Assembly: GCF_016583765.1 (NCBI RefSeq) | Contig: NZ_NRRR01000001.1 | Coordinates: forward strand, 186,001-250,000 | Direction of reading: 5' to 3' | Length of the DNA: 64,000 nt | Source of the DNA: Chromatium weissei | Lineage (GTDB): Bacteria > Pseudomonadota > Gammaproteobacteria > Chromatiales > Chromatiaceae | In this document: positions 37,615-46,717 of the stretch, piece after piece | How the letters are laid out: each line of letters begins with the position of its first letter | How positions within the stretch are numbered: position 1 is the first letter of the stretch | Program-made: the position numbers and the translations under genes | Notes under the pieces: model-generated | What the model was told of the DNA's origin: nothing | Databases searched by the model: none | Seen by the model: the letters and a program-made list of their open reading frames with translations, nothing else

Positions 37615-40188
37615 TCAGCTAAATGCTGAAACGGCCTGCGCAAGTTTATGCGCTTGCTCTTCGAGACTGTCAATTGCCGTTGCTGCTGCCTCCACCAATG
37701 CCGCATTTTGTTGCGTCATTTCATCAATTTGCGTCACCGCCTGCGTGACCTGCGCAATACCATTAGACTGCTCACGATTTGCACTCGCAATTTTAGTAAT
37801 GAGCGTCGCAACTTGTTGAAAACTATTAACAACCTCTTTTGTTGTGACACCAGCAGTCTGCGCGAGTTTGGCTCCACTTTCCACCGTGTCCATTGAATCC
37901 GCAATTAACATCTTGATTTCCTTTGCAGATTGCGCACTACGTTGCGCAAGGGTGCGCACCTCGGCAGCCACCACAGCGAATCCGCGCCCCTGTTCACCCG
38001 CCCGCGCAGCTTCTACTGCTGCATTCAATGCCAAAATATTGGTTTGAAAAGCAATCATATCGATCACACCAATGATGTCGGCAATTTTATGACTAGACGT
38101 TTGAATCGCAGTCATTGTTTTCACCAATGCCTGCACTGTTTCGCCATTATTTTGAATCAATGTATGCGCTTCATCAGCCAGTTCATTCGCTTGACTGGCA
38201 TCACGCGCATTTTGCTGCACGGTAGTATTCAATTGCGCCATTGTCGCTGCTGTTTCCTCAAGTGCTCCAGCTTGCGCTTTGCTACGAGCAGACAAATTGA
38301 TATTACCAGTGGTAATATCTTCCACCGCATTGTTAATTGCCAACGTCGTTTTTTGAATACGTCCAACCACTTCACGCAACTGCGTTACAGTAGCATTTGT
38401 ATCATCCTTTAATTGACCAAAAGTGCCAGCATATTCTGCCGTAATGCGTTGAGTTAAATCGCCATGCGCAATGCTATTTAATACCCGTCCCACATCAGAT
38501 AAGCCCGCAGAAACGATGTCAACCAAGCGATTCATTCCTTCGCTCATTTGTTTGAAAAAGCCTTCCTTATCTGTTAATGCCAATCGCTGCCCAAAATCAC
38601 CCTGCACGACAGCATTCAATAGTGCCGCCAATTCACGTTGCACCTGAACTTGATTGGTAATATCGCTCCATTCCACGATTGAACCCAAGCGTTCACCATG
38701 CGCATTGATAACGGGATTAAAAATAAAGCCAAAAGTGTAGCCAGCAATAGAAAGTTCAGAGGTATATTCTTTGGTGAGTTGCGCTAAAAAGTTCTGTTGT
38801 CGTGAAGGGTTACGATGAAACGCATCAAAGTTTTTACCAATTAATTCACTTGCTTTGAAATTAGGTAACACATTTTGCAATGCCGCTTCACAAGCGTACA
38901 TCATTCGAGTCATAGCGACATTCATGTAGATAATTTGACCATTATTATCTGCCACCATGACATTCGTTGAGGCTTTATCCAGTGCATTTTGAATACGCAG
39001 ACTTTCAGTTGTAATTAGCCGATCTGCAGCAATACGTTCGCGCAACTGGTTTTGCATATTATCCATTGATGCCAATAAACTATTTTGATCACCGGAGCGT
39101 ACTGGAATATGATTATCAAGTTTACCGTCAGCAATTGCATGAGCAATTTTTGCAGCAAATGCGGGTTCACCGCCAATTTGTGCCACAATTCCACTTGTGA
39201 TACGTATTCCTAGTAACAGGGTTAAAAACAATGTTTTGCCAATCACTACAAGCGAAATGATTAGCGTCATTTGCGCAGCGGCAGCTTCAACATTATTCAT
39301 GTCAATAATATCTTGAGAAAACTGCTGTTCGACCGTGTGCAATAGGTCAATTTTTGCAGTGATTTGATCAAACCAAGTCACTGCTGAATAGTTTAATTCT
39401 GCACCAGCACCAGCACTTTTCACTATTTTTTCAACTTTTTCGATTTCTTTTACAATAGGTTCATTCAACTTGCTACTGAGCAGATTTCTTTGTTCTGGTG
39501 TCGCAAAAGTATCGGTGATGCGCATATAATTGGATTGGTCGATTAACAGCCCTAAAAAAGTGTCGTAATCTGCAGGAGTCATTCGTCCAGCACCAAATGC
39601 ACCTGATAATACTGCACGTTCTTGACCATTACGTTCTTTTAGAAATAACAATCCAGTTTTTGCATGAACTAAGCGGGCAATTTTTGCATCATGTAATTGA
39701 TTTCCAGTGCGCGCCGCAATTTCTAGTAAATGATTGATTAAATCGCTGTATAATCGAAAGGATGCGGAGGGTTGTATTTTGAGTTCAGTGATGAGTGTGC
39801 GCCAGCTTTGTAGTGCGACAAATACATTTTGCAATTCTTCAATGCGACTAAAATAATGTTCGCCTAAAGAAGATTTTTCGATTTGTTTGATACTGAACTG
39901 CAATTGATCAATTGCGACATCACCGGCTTGGCGTTGCGCAGGTAGGCGGTCAGCAAATTTACTACCTTTACTCGATAAAAAGCCGGCAGACATTCCGCGT
40001 TCTTTTTGCAATTCATGGGCGACATCACCGATTTTAACGACCAATTCGCCTAGTATTTGACTGCGTTGCACCTCTTTTAAATTCTGCATCATCTGTATAG
40101 TCAAAAATAACGTCATACAGATCAATGCTGTAATGGGTACTCCGGCAAGCAGGAGTAACTTTATCTTAATGCTTAGTTTGTTTAACAT
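37615..40188 (-). CDS. methyl-accepting chemotaxis protein with nitrate/nitrite-sensing (NIT) and PAS domains
   Basis: An 857-residue chemoreceptor. After a first membrane helix (about 10-30) comes a helical periplasmic NIT-type domain marked by [11 protein letters not shown] and [19 protein letters not shown]; a second helix (about 310-330) precedes a HAMP-like region, a PAS domain ([15 protein letters not shown] through [24 protein letters not shown]), another HAMP-like segment and the C-terminal signalling hairpin with [32 protein letters not shown]. The last 40 residues lack a CheR-tethering pentapeptide. NIT domains bind nitrate or nitrite in characterised proteins, so it may steer cells toward nitrate, but the ligand is inferred. 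No che genes are nearby. Confidence 0.9.
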   Translation of the reverse strand: MLNKLSIKIKLLLLAGVPITALICMTLFLTIQMMQNLKEVQRSQILGELVVKIGDVAHELQKERGMSAGFLSSKGSKFADRLPAQRQAGDVAIDQLQFSIKQIEKSSLGEHYFSRIEELQNVFVALQSWRTLITELKIQPSASFRLYSDLINHLLEIAARTGNQLHDAKIARLVHAKTGLLFLKERNGQERAVLSGAFGAGRMTPADYDTFLGLLIDQSNYMRITDTFATPEQRNLLSSKLNEPIVKEIEKVEKIVKSAGAGAELNYSAVTWFDQITAKIDLLHTVEQQFSQDIIDMNNVEAAAAQMTLIISLVVIGKTLFLTLLLGIRITSGIVAQIGGEPAFAAKIAHAIADGKLDNHIPVRSGDQNSLLASMDNMQNQLRERIAADRLITTESLRIQNALDKASTNVMVADNNGQIIYMNVAMTRMMYACEAALQNVLPNFKASELIGKNFDAFHRNPSRQQNFLAQLTKEYTSELSIAGYTFGFIFNPVINAHGERLGSIVEWSDITNQVQVQRELAALLNAVVQGDFGQRLALTDKEGFFKQMSEGMNRLVDIVSAGLSDVGRVLNSIAHGDLTQRITAEYAGTFGQLKDDTNATVTQLREVVGRIQKTTLAINNAVEDITTGNINLSARSKAQAGALEETAATMAQLNTTVQQNARDASQANELADEAHTLIQNNGETVQALVKTMTAIQTSSHKIADIIGVIDMIAFQTNILALNAAVEAARAGEQGRGFAVVAAEVRTLAQRSAQSAKEIKMLIADSMDTVESGAKLAQTAGVTTKEVVNSFQQVATLITKIASANREQSNGIAQVTQAVTQIDEMTQQNAALVEAAATAIDSLEEQAHKLAQAVSAFS

Positions 40189-40284
40189 AATTCATAACTC
40201 GTATACAAAAAATAGGCTTCACCTCGGCGTTTTGTTATTTCGCCTGAGTGAATTTGAGGATGCCATTACTTTAAGGGAATCGCA

Positions 40285-40587
40285 ATGACACCATTGTCTA
40301 ATACATTGCCGCACGCGCCGCGCAAACCAGACACGACAACGGCAATGCGTATTTTAATCGCACAGATTCGGTCTGCATTACCATTTGATCAGTCAGTTGC
40401 GCAGCATTGCAGTGGAAATTGTCAAGGTTGTTCGATGAAATTGCTGGAGTTTTTGGCGACTGAGTTGAATGTTTGGGAGCAGCGGTTGAAGCAGGGTGAG
40501 CAGCCAAGTTTGGCGGATTTATCGCAGTTGGCAAAAAGTGCTTGGAAGATTCATCGCGTTTTACAGCGTAATGGATTGATTGAATAA
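40285..40587 (+). CDS. conserved hypothetical protein with CxxxCxxC motif
   Basis: A 100-residue protein with AAGGGAA before its ATG. The core reads HCSGNCQGCSMKLLEFLATEL and ends WKIHRVLQRNGLIE. I recognise this as a small conserved gammaproteobacterial protein of unknown function; the three closely spaced cysteines and a nearby His could bind zinc or an Fe-S cluster, which is inference. No membrane or signal segment. It stands alone between the divergent chemoreceptor gene and cysM. Confidence 0.7.
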   Translation: MTPLSNTLPHAPRKPDTTTAMRILIAQIRSALPFDQSVAQHCSGNCQGCSMKLLEFLATELNVWEQRLKQGEQPSLADLSQLAKSAWKIHRVLQRNGLIE

Positions 40588-40660
40588 AGATGGTATGTTA
40601 TTGGCTTTTTAGAAATGAAAGGTGACGATTAAACAATTTGGAAATTGCGTGATTGAATAA

Positions 40661-40680
40661 AGTTATCAATTATCAGTTAA
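40661..40680. repeat. copy of the recurrent TTATCAGTT word
   Basis: AGTTATCA followed by ATTATCAGTTAA upstream of cysM gives two overlapping partial copies of the AACTGATAAC word on the complementary strand. Confidence 0.35.
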
Positions 40681-40716
40681 TCGCAATAACTGCCGCCATT
40701 ATAGTGAGATGATTTA

Positions 40717-41613
40717 ATGCGTTATCAAACACTTGAACATTGCGTTGGTAATACGCCGTTGGTGCGGTTGCAACGGTTGCCCTGCGTGACCGATAACCTG
40801 CTGCTCGCCAAATTGGAAGGTAATAATCCGGCGGGTTCGGTTAAGGATCGTCCGGCGCTGAACATGATTCGTTGTGCTGAGGAGCGCGGAACGATTAAGC
40901 CCGGCGATACGCTGATTGAGGCGACCAGCGGCAATACCGGCATTGCGTTGGCGCTGGCGGCGGCGATTAAGGGCTATCGAATGCGTCTCATCATGCCGGA
41001 GCACATGAGCGCGGAGCGGCGCGGTGCGATGGCGAGTTTTGGTGCGGAAATCGTGCTTACGCCGCAAGCGGGTGGAATGGAAGCCGCGATTGATTTGGCG
41101 TGTGCGATGGAGGCGCGAGGTGAGGGAATTCGCCTCGATCAATTTTCCAATTCCGATAATCCCGCCGCGCATTATCTGACGACGGGGCCGGAAATTTGGC
41201 GCGATACCGCCGGACTGGTAACGCATTTCGTCAGTGCGATGGGAACGACGGGCACGATCATGGGCACGGGGCGCTATTTGCGTGAACAAAATTCAGCGGT
41301 GCAAATTGTCGGCGTGCAACCGGAAGACGGTTCCAACATTCCGGGAATTCGTCGTTGGCCGGCGGCGTATTTGCCACGCATTTACAATCCGACCGAAGTG
41401 AATCGTATTATCGATGTGAATCAAATGGATGCTGAAAATATGACTCGCGCACTCGCGGCGCAGGAAGGTATTTTTGCGGGTGTATCTTCTGGCGGAGCAA
41501 TGGCAGCGGCATTGCAATTGTCTGCTGAAGTGAGTGGTGCGGTCATTGTCGTCATTATTTGCGACCGAGGTGATCGCTATTTATCAACCGGCGTATTTCC
41601 TGCATCAGTGTAA
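40717..41613 (+). CDS. cysM: cysteine synthase B (O-acetylserine sulfhydrylase, CysM type)
   Basis: PLP enzyme that makes cysteine from O-acetylserine and sulfide or thiosulfate. The 298-residue protein has the PLP lysine in NPAGSVKDRPALNMI, the substrate loop EATSGNTGIALA, the phosphate-binding glycines in SAMGTTGTIMGTGRYL and the late GIFAGVSSGGAMAAAL. The insert-free length, EHMSAERRGAM and the sequence around VGVQPEDGSNIPGIRRWP favour CysM over CysK. CysM can use thiosulfate to form S-sulfocysteine, which would suit a sulfur-metabolising host. Confidence 0.95.
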   Translation: MRYQTLEHCVGNTPLVRLQRLPCVTDNLLLAKLEGNNPAGSVKDRPALNMIRCAEERGTIKPGDTLIEATSGNTGIALALAAAIKGYRMRLIMPEHMSAERRGAMASFGAEIVLTPQAGGMEAAIDLACAMEARGEGIRLDQFSNSDNPAAHYLTTGPEIWRDTAGLVTHFVSAMGTTGTIMGTGRYLREQNSAVQIVGVQPEDGSNIPGIRRWPAAYLPRIYNPTEVNRIIDVNQMDAENMTRALAAQEGIFAGVSSGGAMAAALQLSAEVSGAVIVVIICDRGDRYLSTGVFPASV

Positions 41614-41650
41614 TCAAAAGAATTACGCAATTGGAAATACGGTTTGTTGC

Positions 41651-41697
41651 GTTATCAGTTGTCAATAAAAATGCGCTTTTTACTGGAAACTGATAAC
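41651..41697. repeat. cruciform-forming inverted pair of GTTATCAGTT/AACTGATAAC
   Basis: GTTATCAGTT (41651-41660) and AACTGATAAC (41688-41697) are exact inverted repeats; inside them AAAAA and TTTTT pair again around TGCGC. The 47-base structure lies in the convergent gap between cysM and the DUF4340 gene, where it may act as a bidirectional terminator. The arm word recurs in other gaps of the window. Confidence 0.6.
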
Positions 41698-41717
41698 TTT
41701 TTTCATTCACCGCATTT

Positions 41718-42668
41718 CTATTTTATATTTAATTCTTTCAGCGCCAGCACCTCATCAACATCACTCGCTGCCAATTGAAACCGCCACGAATGCGCGCTGT
41801 CCTGCAAGACGTAATTCGCACTGTCTTTCAAATGCCAAATTTGATATTGACGCTGACTGCCGTTGGCCAAGGTTAATTTGAATTGCTGCGGTGATTGCGT
41901 TTCATCGATGAGCGCATTCGTCGTCAATACGTTGCGATACGTTAAATTCGCCAAGCGCGTCACCAGCGATTTCACTTTTATTTGATTCACCATCTCCGCA
42001 TTTCCATCGAAGCGCCAGTCCGCGCCATTCTTCACCAGCGTCCACTCGGCACTTTCAATGCGCACCAATTCCGCCAGCGGCACGCGCAATACATTGGAAT
42101 CAAACCAGTCTTCGTGCCGATTCGATAAATCAGATAGCGCCAATGGCAATTCGTACACCGCCGCATCCGTCGCTGGTCGCGCAAACAGTCGCCGAAATCC
42201 CGCCGCATCGCCGAGCAGCAGCGTTGCCACCGCGCCATGTTGACTTTCTAAAATCACGCGCCGCTCGTAATCGTCAGCCGTCACATGAAACCGTGCCAAC
42301 GCCGCCGCACTGGTCGCCACCGGCAATGGACGTTTCAACTGCGTCAACGTTGCCAGCAATTGCGTGATTTTCTCGGGCGCAGCCGGAAAATCGCTCAATT
42401 CTGGAATAACCCAATTGCCCGCCGCGTTGCGTTGCAGCGTCACCGCCGTCGCGCCGCCCGCGTTATCAATACGAATACGCGTCACCGCATTCGCAGCGAA
42501 TGACAGCAGTGGCGTGGCTGGTGCGAACGCCGTCACCGGCGCTGCATTCAGGCGCAAACCCAATGCCAGCAACAGTTGCATCGCCAATAAACCAATCAGT
42601 GCCAGCACCAGCGGCGAACGCAATTCAGACGACCAGCGCCATTCAGCAAGCATTTTCGGCAGGTTCAT
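41718..42668 (-). CDS. DUF4340 domain protein of the Gld-type ABC transporter operon
   Basis: A 316-residue protein starting at an ATG that overlaps the stop of the permease/GldG gene by one base; the frame is open upstream to 42731 but only inside that gene. One N-terminal hydrophobic segment (PLVLALIGLLAMQLLLALGL) anchors a mainly beta periplasmic part in which repeated strands (VTRIRIDNAG...VTLQRNAAGNWVIPE and LVRIESAEWTLVKNGADWRFDG) are typical of DUF4340. The domain is regularly encoded beside GldG-type proteins, and the operon context supports a role as an accessory subunit. The substrate is not known. Confidence 0.82.
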   Translation of the reverse strand: MNLPKMLAEWRWSSELRSPLVLALIGLLAMQLLLALGLRLNAAPVTAFAPATPLLSFAANAVTRIRIDNAGGATAVTLQRNAAGNWVIPELSDFPAAPEKITQLLATLTQLKRPLPVATSAAALARFHVTADDYERRVILESQHGAVATLLLGDAAGFRRLFARPATDAAVYELPLALSDLSNRHEDWFDSNVLRVPLAELVRIESAEWTLVKNGADWRFDGNAEMVNQIKVKSLVTRLANLTYRNVLTTNALIDETQSPQQFKLTLANGSQRQYQIWHLKDSANYVLQDSAHSWRFQLAASDVDEVLALKELNIK

Positions 42669-45598
42669 CAAACAGTTACTCCAGCGTTCAAAATCGCTGC
42701 CAACTCGCGCTCGCGGCGAATGCGCATCCACCGCGCCAGCCCGTACACCAGCGCCAATCCACTCAAAGCCAGTAAATCATTCAGCGATTCCCACAACATT
42801 TGCGCTTGCGAACTCAACGGCATCAGCAACCGACTGAACTGACCGCGCCCGCGTAAACTCAGCAATCCGCGATCTTCCAGCGCCCACTCCACCGCGTTCT
42901 GCATGAATTCCAAAGGTTTAAGATAATTACTCTGCATTGCCTCGCTGGCCAAACTGATTGCCGTATCGCTGAGAAAACTCGCCGACCCAATCACGATCAA
43001 TCGCGCTGTCGCCGGCGATGTCTCCACCACAGTTGAAATCACCGGCGGCGTGTTCTTCGGCGCTGGCTCGGCTTCATCCGCATCATTTCCCTCCTTAGAA
43101 AAATTGGAGTTAGATGGAATTTGCGCAAACGGCGACTGAAACCGCCCTTCAATCGCCACCGCCAACAGCTTGCGTCCGACATCATCGCCGAGCGGAAAAC
43201 CCAGCGCCCCGTGCGTCTCAAAATTCGGCTGCATTTGCTCGGAATTGCTCGTCCACGCCTCGGCAGAACTTTGCAGCAGCGGCGTAACCGTGCGCGTCGC
43301 ATTCAGTGCCGCGTCCACTTTCAGCGGCGACACCCAAGGCAACGTCAATTGATCGAGATTTGCCGTAATGCCCGCGTCGGCGCGCATCAAACCTTCATCG
43401 CGCACATCCACAAAATACGGATAATCAAGCATTTGCACTTCCTGCACCGCAAAACCACCCACATCACGCTCCATCGGAATCGGAAACGGCATGTTGTGCG
43501 AATCAAGCACCAGCGACGGCTCCAAATGCAGTCCCTGCGCAGCCAACCAATGTTCCAAACCAGTCGCGTGATGCACGGCATTCATTTCACTGCGATTAAG
43601 ATCAACATTAAAACTAGAAGCCGCAATTATCACCGTACCGCCCTGCATTAAAAATTGATCAATAGCAAACTGCTGTTTTTCATTCAGATTTTCCGGCGCA
43701 ATCACCATTAACAAATCAGCATCTTTCGGCACTTGTCCACTGGTTAAATCAGTCTCACGCACATTGAAATGCTCCTGCAACGCCTGCTGCAACAAACTGT
43801 ATTCGCTGCCGCTGTTATTCATTTCCATATTTGATGAAGCGGACGTATACAACGCAATGGTACGCAATACGCCGAGTGTAAAGCGTTTAATTGTCGCTTC
43901 AATGGTTTGCCGCAATTCTGCTTTATCGAGTGATTCGGTTAACGGAACTGGAAAGAAATTCCCTTGACCATCCTCTGCTAAAAGGGGGTTAGTGGAAATT
44001 TCTTCATTCAATTGCGCCACCATATAAAAATAAAATGGCGTTGAATTCAATAAATCAACATGCAGCGGTTCAAAACCAAATTGATCTTTAATTGTTTTGG
44101 CTAATGCGCCATCCCCGGCTGCTGGATTCTGAATCTCAAAAGTTAATTTTCCAGCAGATTGCGCTGCGAATTCAGCGAGCACAGCTTCTAATGTTTGCCG
44201 CAACTTCGGCAAGGGTTCAGGCAATTGCGCTGAATCAGAAATGAATCCATGAAATTGTATCGGCGCAGAAAGATTGGCGAAAAGATCACCGCCGCTGCGA
44301 TACGCATAAAGCACCTTTTTAATCGCACGCGTTAAATCGTATTCTGGATTGCGCAACCGCACATTCAAATCGGACTCGGAGCGCACTTTAATTTCAATTA
44401 AATCTTGAAAATTGAGCGTTTCAAATTGATCGCCATATTTAATTAACACATCGAAATAAGCGTTGACGACAGCGGTTTGATATTTGGTTTCAGTCTGAAA
44501 TGCAACCGAGTGAATGCCGTATTGCTCGGCGGCTTCGCGCTCTAATTCCGGTGATTGTTGCGGATCAATGATTTCAATTCGAATTTGTCCATGACTTGCG
44601 ACGGCAAATTCTTCTAATAAATCGCGTAACTGTGGCACGAGCGGCGCTAATAATGGATGCGTTTGGGCGCTGAAATAACCACGAATGAGCAGCGGTTCTT
44701 GCAGTTGATTCAAATAGTTGTGTGTGATTTCCGAGAGCCTGTATTGCTGCCCGGCGGTGAGATCAATGCGTGCGGTGTGAATTGGTTGCAGCCAGAGATT
44801 GATGGCAAATAAATTGGCAATTGCCAAGGTGATTATCAGTGTCCAATGCCGATGTCGATGTGCATTGATTGCGGTATTTGCCCAGCGCAGTCGTTCCAAA
44901 CTGTTGACGGTCAGAATTAAAAAAATGGTGGTTAAACTGAGGTAATAGATTAAATCGCGTAAGTCAATGACTCCGCGAGTGATGGAGGCGAATCGCGCTC
45001 CGCTACCGAGTAATCGCAGTATTTCAGCAGTGTTGTGTCCAACGAATGCGGTTAAAGTTGAAGAGCCAATGAGATAAAACAGACTGCAAATCAAGGTGCT
45101 GCCAATTAAAGCGACAATTGAATTGTCAGTGCGGGCGGAAATGAAGGAGCCAATGGCTAAATAGGTTGCTGCTAATAATAAGGTTGCGATATACGCACCA
45201 ATGACGGGCCCCCAATCTAATGAACCAATCAGTGCGACGGTCATTGGCAGCGGTAAAGTCAATACCAATGCTATCTTTACTAATCCAAATGCGGCGAAAA
45301 ATTTGCCCAATACGAATTGCGTTGTTGAAATCGGTGATGTGAATAGTGTTTCTAAAGTTCCGGCGCGGCGTTCTTCACTCCAGAGGCGCATCGTTAATGC
45401 GGAGCACAGAAAAATCAGCAAAATTGGCATCCATTCAAATAGCGGGCGCACGTCGGCGAGATTGCGCGCAAAGAATGCTTCTATCCAGAAAAATACGAAT
45501 AGCGAGATGAATAAAAATGTGCCAATAAATAAATAAGCGACTGGTGAGCTGAAAAAAGCTGCAAGTTCGCGCCGAGCCACGCGAATAACTTCAAACAT
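42668..45598 (-). CDS. fused ABC-2 permease (GldF-like) and GldG-like periplasmic protein
   Basis: A 976-residue chain joining two proteins that are separate in Bacteroidetes. Residues about 1-235 are an ABC-2 permease with six hydrophobic segments and the SEERRAGTLETLFTSPIS motif; after another helix (about 250-270) follows a GldG-type extracytoplasmic region (HTARIDLTAGQQYRLSEIT, then a glutamine-amidotransferase-like fold with LLMVIAPENLNEKQQFAIDQFLMQGG) and a final transmembrane helix near 945. Two segments, about residues 533-545 (STNPLLAEDGQGN) and 840-850 (SNSNFSKEGND), look like in-frame palindromic inserts. It overlaps the ATPase gene by eight bases. In Flavobacterium the system is required for gliding; in proteobacteria its export substrate is unknown. 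Confidence 0.87.
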   Translation of the reverse strand: MFEVIRVARRELAAFFSSPVAYLFIGTFLFISLFVFFWIEAFFARNLADVRPLFEWMPILLIFLCSALTMRLWSEERRAGTLETLFTSPISTTQFVLGKFFAAFGLVKIALVLTLPLPMTVALIGSLDWGPVIGAYIATLLLAATYLAIGSFISARTDNSIVALIGSTLICSLFYLIGSSTLTAFVGHNTAEILRLLGSGARFASITRGVIDLRDLIYYLSLTTIFLILTVNSLERLRWANTAINAHRHRHWTLIITLAIANLFAINLWLQPIHTARIDLTAGQQYRLSEITHNYLNQLQEPLLIRGYFSAQTHPLLAPLVPQLRDLLEEFAVASHGQIRIEIIDPQQSPELEREAAEQYGIHSVAFQTETKYQTAVVNAYFDVLIKYGDQFETLNFQDLIEIKVRSESDLNVRLRNPEYDLTRAIKKVLYAYRSGGDLFANLSAPIQFHGFISDSAQLPEPLPKLRQTLEAVLAEFAAQSAGKLTFEIQNPAAGDGALAKTIKDQFGFEPLHVDLLNSTPFYFYMVAQLNEEISTNPLLAEDGQGNFFPVPLTESLDKAELRQTIEATIKRFTLGVLRTIALYTSASSNMEMNNSGSEYSLLQQALQEHFNVRETDLTSGQVPKDADLLMVIAPENLNEKQQFAIDQFLMQGGTVIIAASSFNVDLNRSEMNAVHHATGLEHWLAAQGLHLEPSLVLDSHNMPFPIPMERDVGGFAVQEVQMLDYPYFVDVRDEGLMRADAGITANLDQLTLPWVSPLKVDAALNATRTVTPLLQSSAEAWTSNSEQMQPNFETHGALGFPLGDDVGRKLLAVAIEGRFQSPFAQIPSNSNFSKEGNDADEAEPAPKNTPPVISTVVETSPATARLIVIGSASFLSDTAISLASEAMQSNYLKPLEFMQNAVEWALEDRGLLSLRGRGQFSRLLMPLSSQAQMLWESLNDLLALSGLALVYGLARWMRIRRERELAAILNAGVTV
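43085..43121. repeat. degenerate palindromic element inside the GldG-like coding region
   Basis: ATTTCCCTCCTTAG and GGAGTTAGATGGAAT form imperfect inverted arms around a short A-rich centre. The right arm resembles that of the element at 43953. In the leftward frame it encodes SNSNFSKEGN, a hydrophilic stretch without family resemblance. Confidence 0.45.
43953..44004. repeat. palindromic element inside the GldG-like coding region
   Basis: AAGAAATTCCC at the left and AGTGGAAATTTCTT at the right are imperfect inverted arms; AAAGGGGGTTAG lies inside the right arm with a decayed partner on the left. In the leftward frame it adds ISTNPLLAEDGQGN between two family-like strands. Confidence 0.55.
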
Positions 45599-46598
45599 GA
45601 TTTTTCTCCACTGTGTCGAACGTAACCGCGCCGAACAGTGCTTCTAAATTCTGTCGTTCCGGTGTTAATTCATACAGCGCCCAGCCGCGTTGCGCGATGG
45701 CTGCTGCGACTGCTGGCGCGATGATGTGCGGGTCGGCGGTCGTTAAGGCGAAACGGTGGCAATTCAAATTTGCCCAAACGCTTTTTGATAAATTCCCCCC
45801 GCCCCCTTTGTTAAAGGGATGTTGGGGGAATTGATCAAAAGCAATTTTCAACTCCGTCACGGCATCAACGCCGGCGATACCAGACAGCACCGGCGCAACC
45901 TCATTCAGCGGTCGATCGAGCGTCACAATCAACCGCGTCTCACCGATGGCATCCAGCGCCCGATCCAGCGCCAGCTGCCCGTTGCGCAAAATCAACACGC
46001 GATCACACACCGCCTCAACTTCTTGCAACATGTGTGTCGAAATCAACAACGTCGCCTCGGCAGAAAGTTCGCGCACCAGCGCCCGCATGTGCTGAATCTG
46101 CGTCGGATCAAGTCCATTCGTCGGTTCATCGAGAATTAAAATGCTCGGCGAATGAAGAATAGCGGCAGCCACACCCACGCGTTGTCGATAACCGCGAGAA
46201 AGCGTGCCAATTGCAGCAGTGGCTTTTGCACCCAATTCAGTCCGTTCTATTGCTTGTCGAATAGCCTGAGTACGGCGCAATAATCCAATACCATGCAATG
46301 CCGCTTGATAATCCAAATAATCCAATACCGTCATTTCGGGATACAGCGGACAATTTTCCGGTAAATAACCAATATGACGTTGAATCGCACGGCGCTCTTG
46401 ATTGATGTCCAAACCATGAATACGAATACTGCCCGCACTGGGTTCCAAATAACCAGCAAGCATTTTCATCATCGTGGTTTTACCCGCGCCATTATGACCG
46501 AGCAAACCGACAATCTCTCCGTGTTTAACATTAAATGAAACGTTATCAACGGCGGTCAGTGTGTCGTAATGACGACTGAGTGCATGAACTGCAATCAT
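45591..46598 (-). CDS. GldA-like ABC transporter ATP-binding protein
   Basis: ATPase of the Gld-type ABC exporter, 335 residues. Walker A is GLLGHNGAGKTTMMKMLAG near residue 36, the signature LSRGYRQRVGVAAAIL, Walker B SILILDEPTNGLDPTQ and the switch His in LLISTHMLQE. The C-terminal extension (about 205-335), typical of GldA, is interrupted near residues 256-275 by QFPQHPFNKGGGGNLSKS, which is exactly what the palindromic element at 45783-45840 encodes in this frame. The insert lies in the regulatory tail, not the nucleotide-binding core, so activity may survive. First gene of the three-gene operon. Confidence 0.92.
   Translation of the reverse strand: MIAVHALSRHYDTLTAVDNVSFNVKHGEIVGLLGHNGAGKTTMMKMLAGYLEPSAGSIRIHGLDINQERRAIQRHIGYLPENCPLYPEMTVLDYLDYQAALHGIGLLRRTQAIRQAIERTELGAKATAAIGTLSRGYRQRVGVAAAILHSPSILILDEPTNGLDPTQIQHMRALVRELSAEATLLISTHMLQEVEAVCDRVLILRNGQLALDRALDAIGETRLIVTLDRPLNEVAPVLSGIAGVDAVTELKIAFDQFPQHPFNKGGGGNLSKSVWANLNCHRFALTTADPHIIAPAVAAAIAQRGWALYELTPERQNLEALFGAVTFDTVEKNHV
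45783..45840. repeat. 58-bp palindromic element inserted in frame in the gldA-like gene
   Basis: Nested inverted arms: TTTTGAT (45783-45789) with ATCAAAA (45834-45840), AATTCCCCC (45791-45799) with GGGGGAATT (45824-45832), and CCCTTT (45804-45809) with AAAGGG (45813-45818). It is very GC-skewed compared with its surroundings and reads through in the gene's frame without a stop. It resembles the dispersed CCCCTTT/AAAGGGG palindromes of cyanobacteria and sulfur bacteria. Confidence 0.8.
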
Positions 46599-46664
46599 TA
46601 GCTTTAATCTCTATTAAAAAATGGACTTTCAAACAATCAAAAACTGCCAAAAACGTGAGTATTT

Positions 46665-46698
46665 ACTGATGTCGCTGCGTATTCACAACGACATCAGT
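46665..46698 (-). terminator. 10-bp inverted repeat after clpB
   Basis: ACTGATGTCG (46665-46674) and CGACATCAGT (46689-46698) are exact inverted repeats 20 bases past the clpB stop. There is no T-run in the clpB direction, so it is a possible terminator or a 3'-end stabilising hairpin. Confidence 0.5.
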
Positions 46699-46717
46699 TC
46701 ATACCATTTTAATCGAC

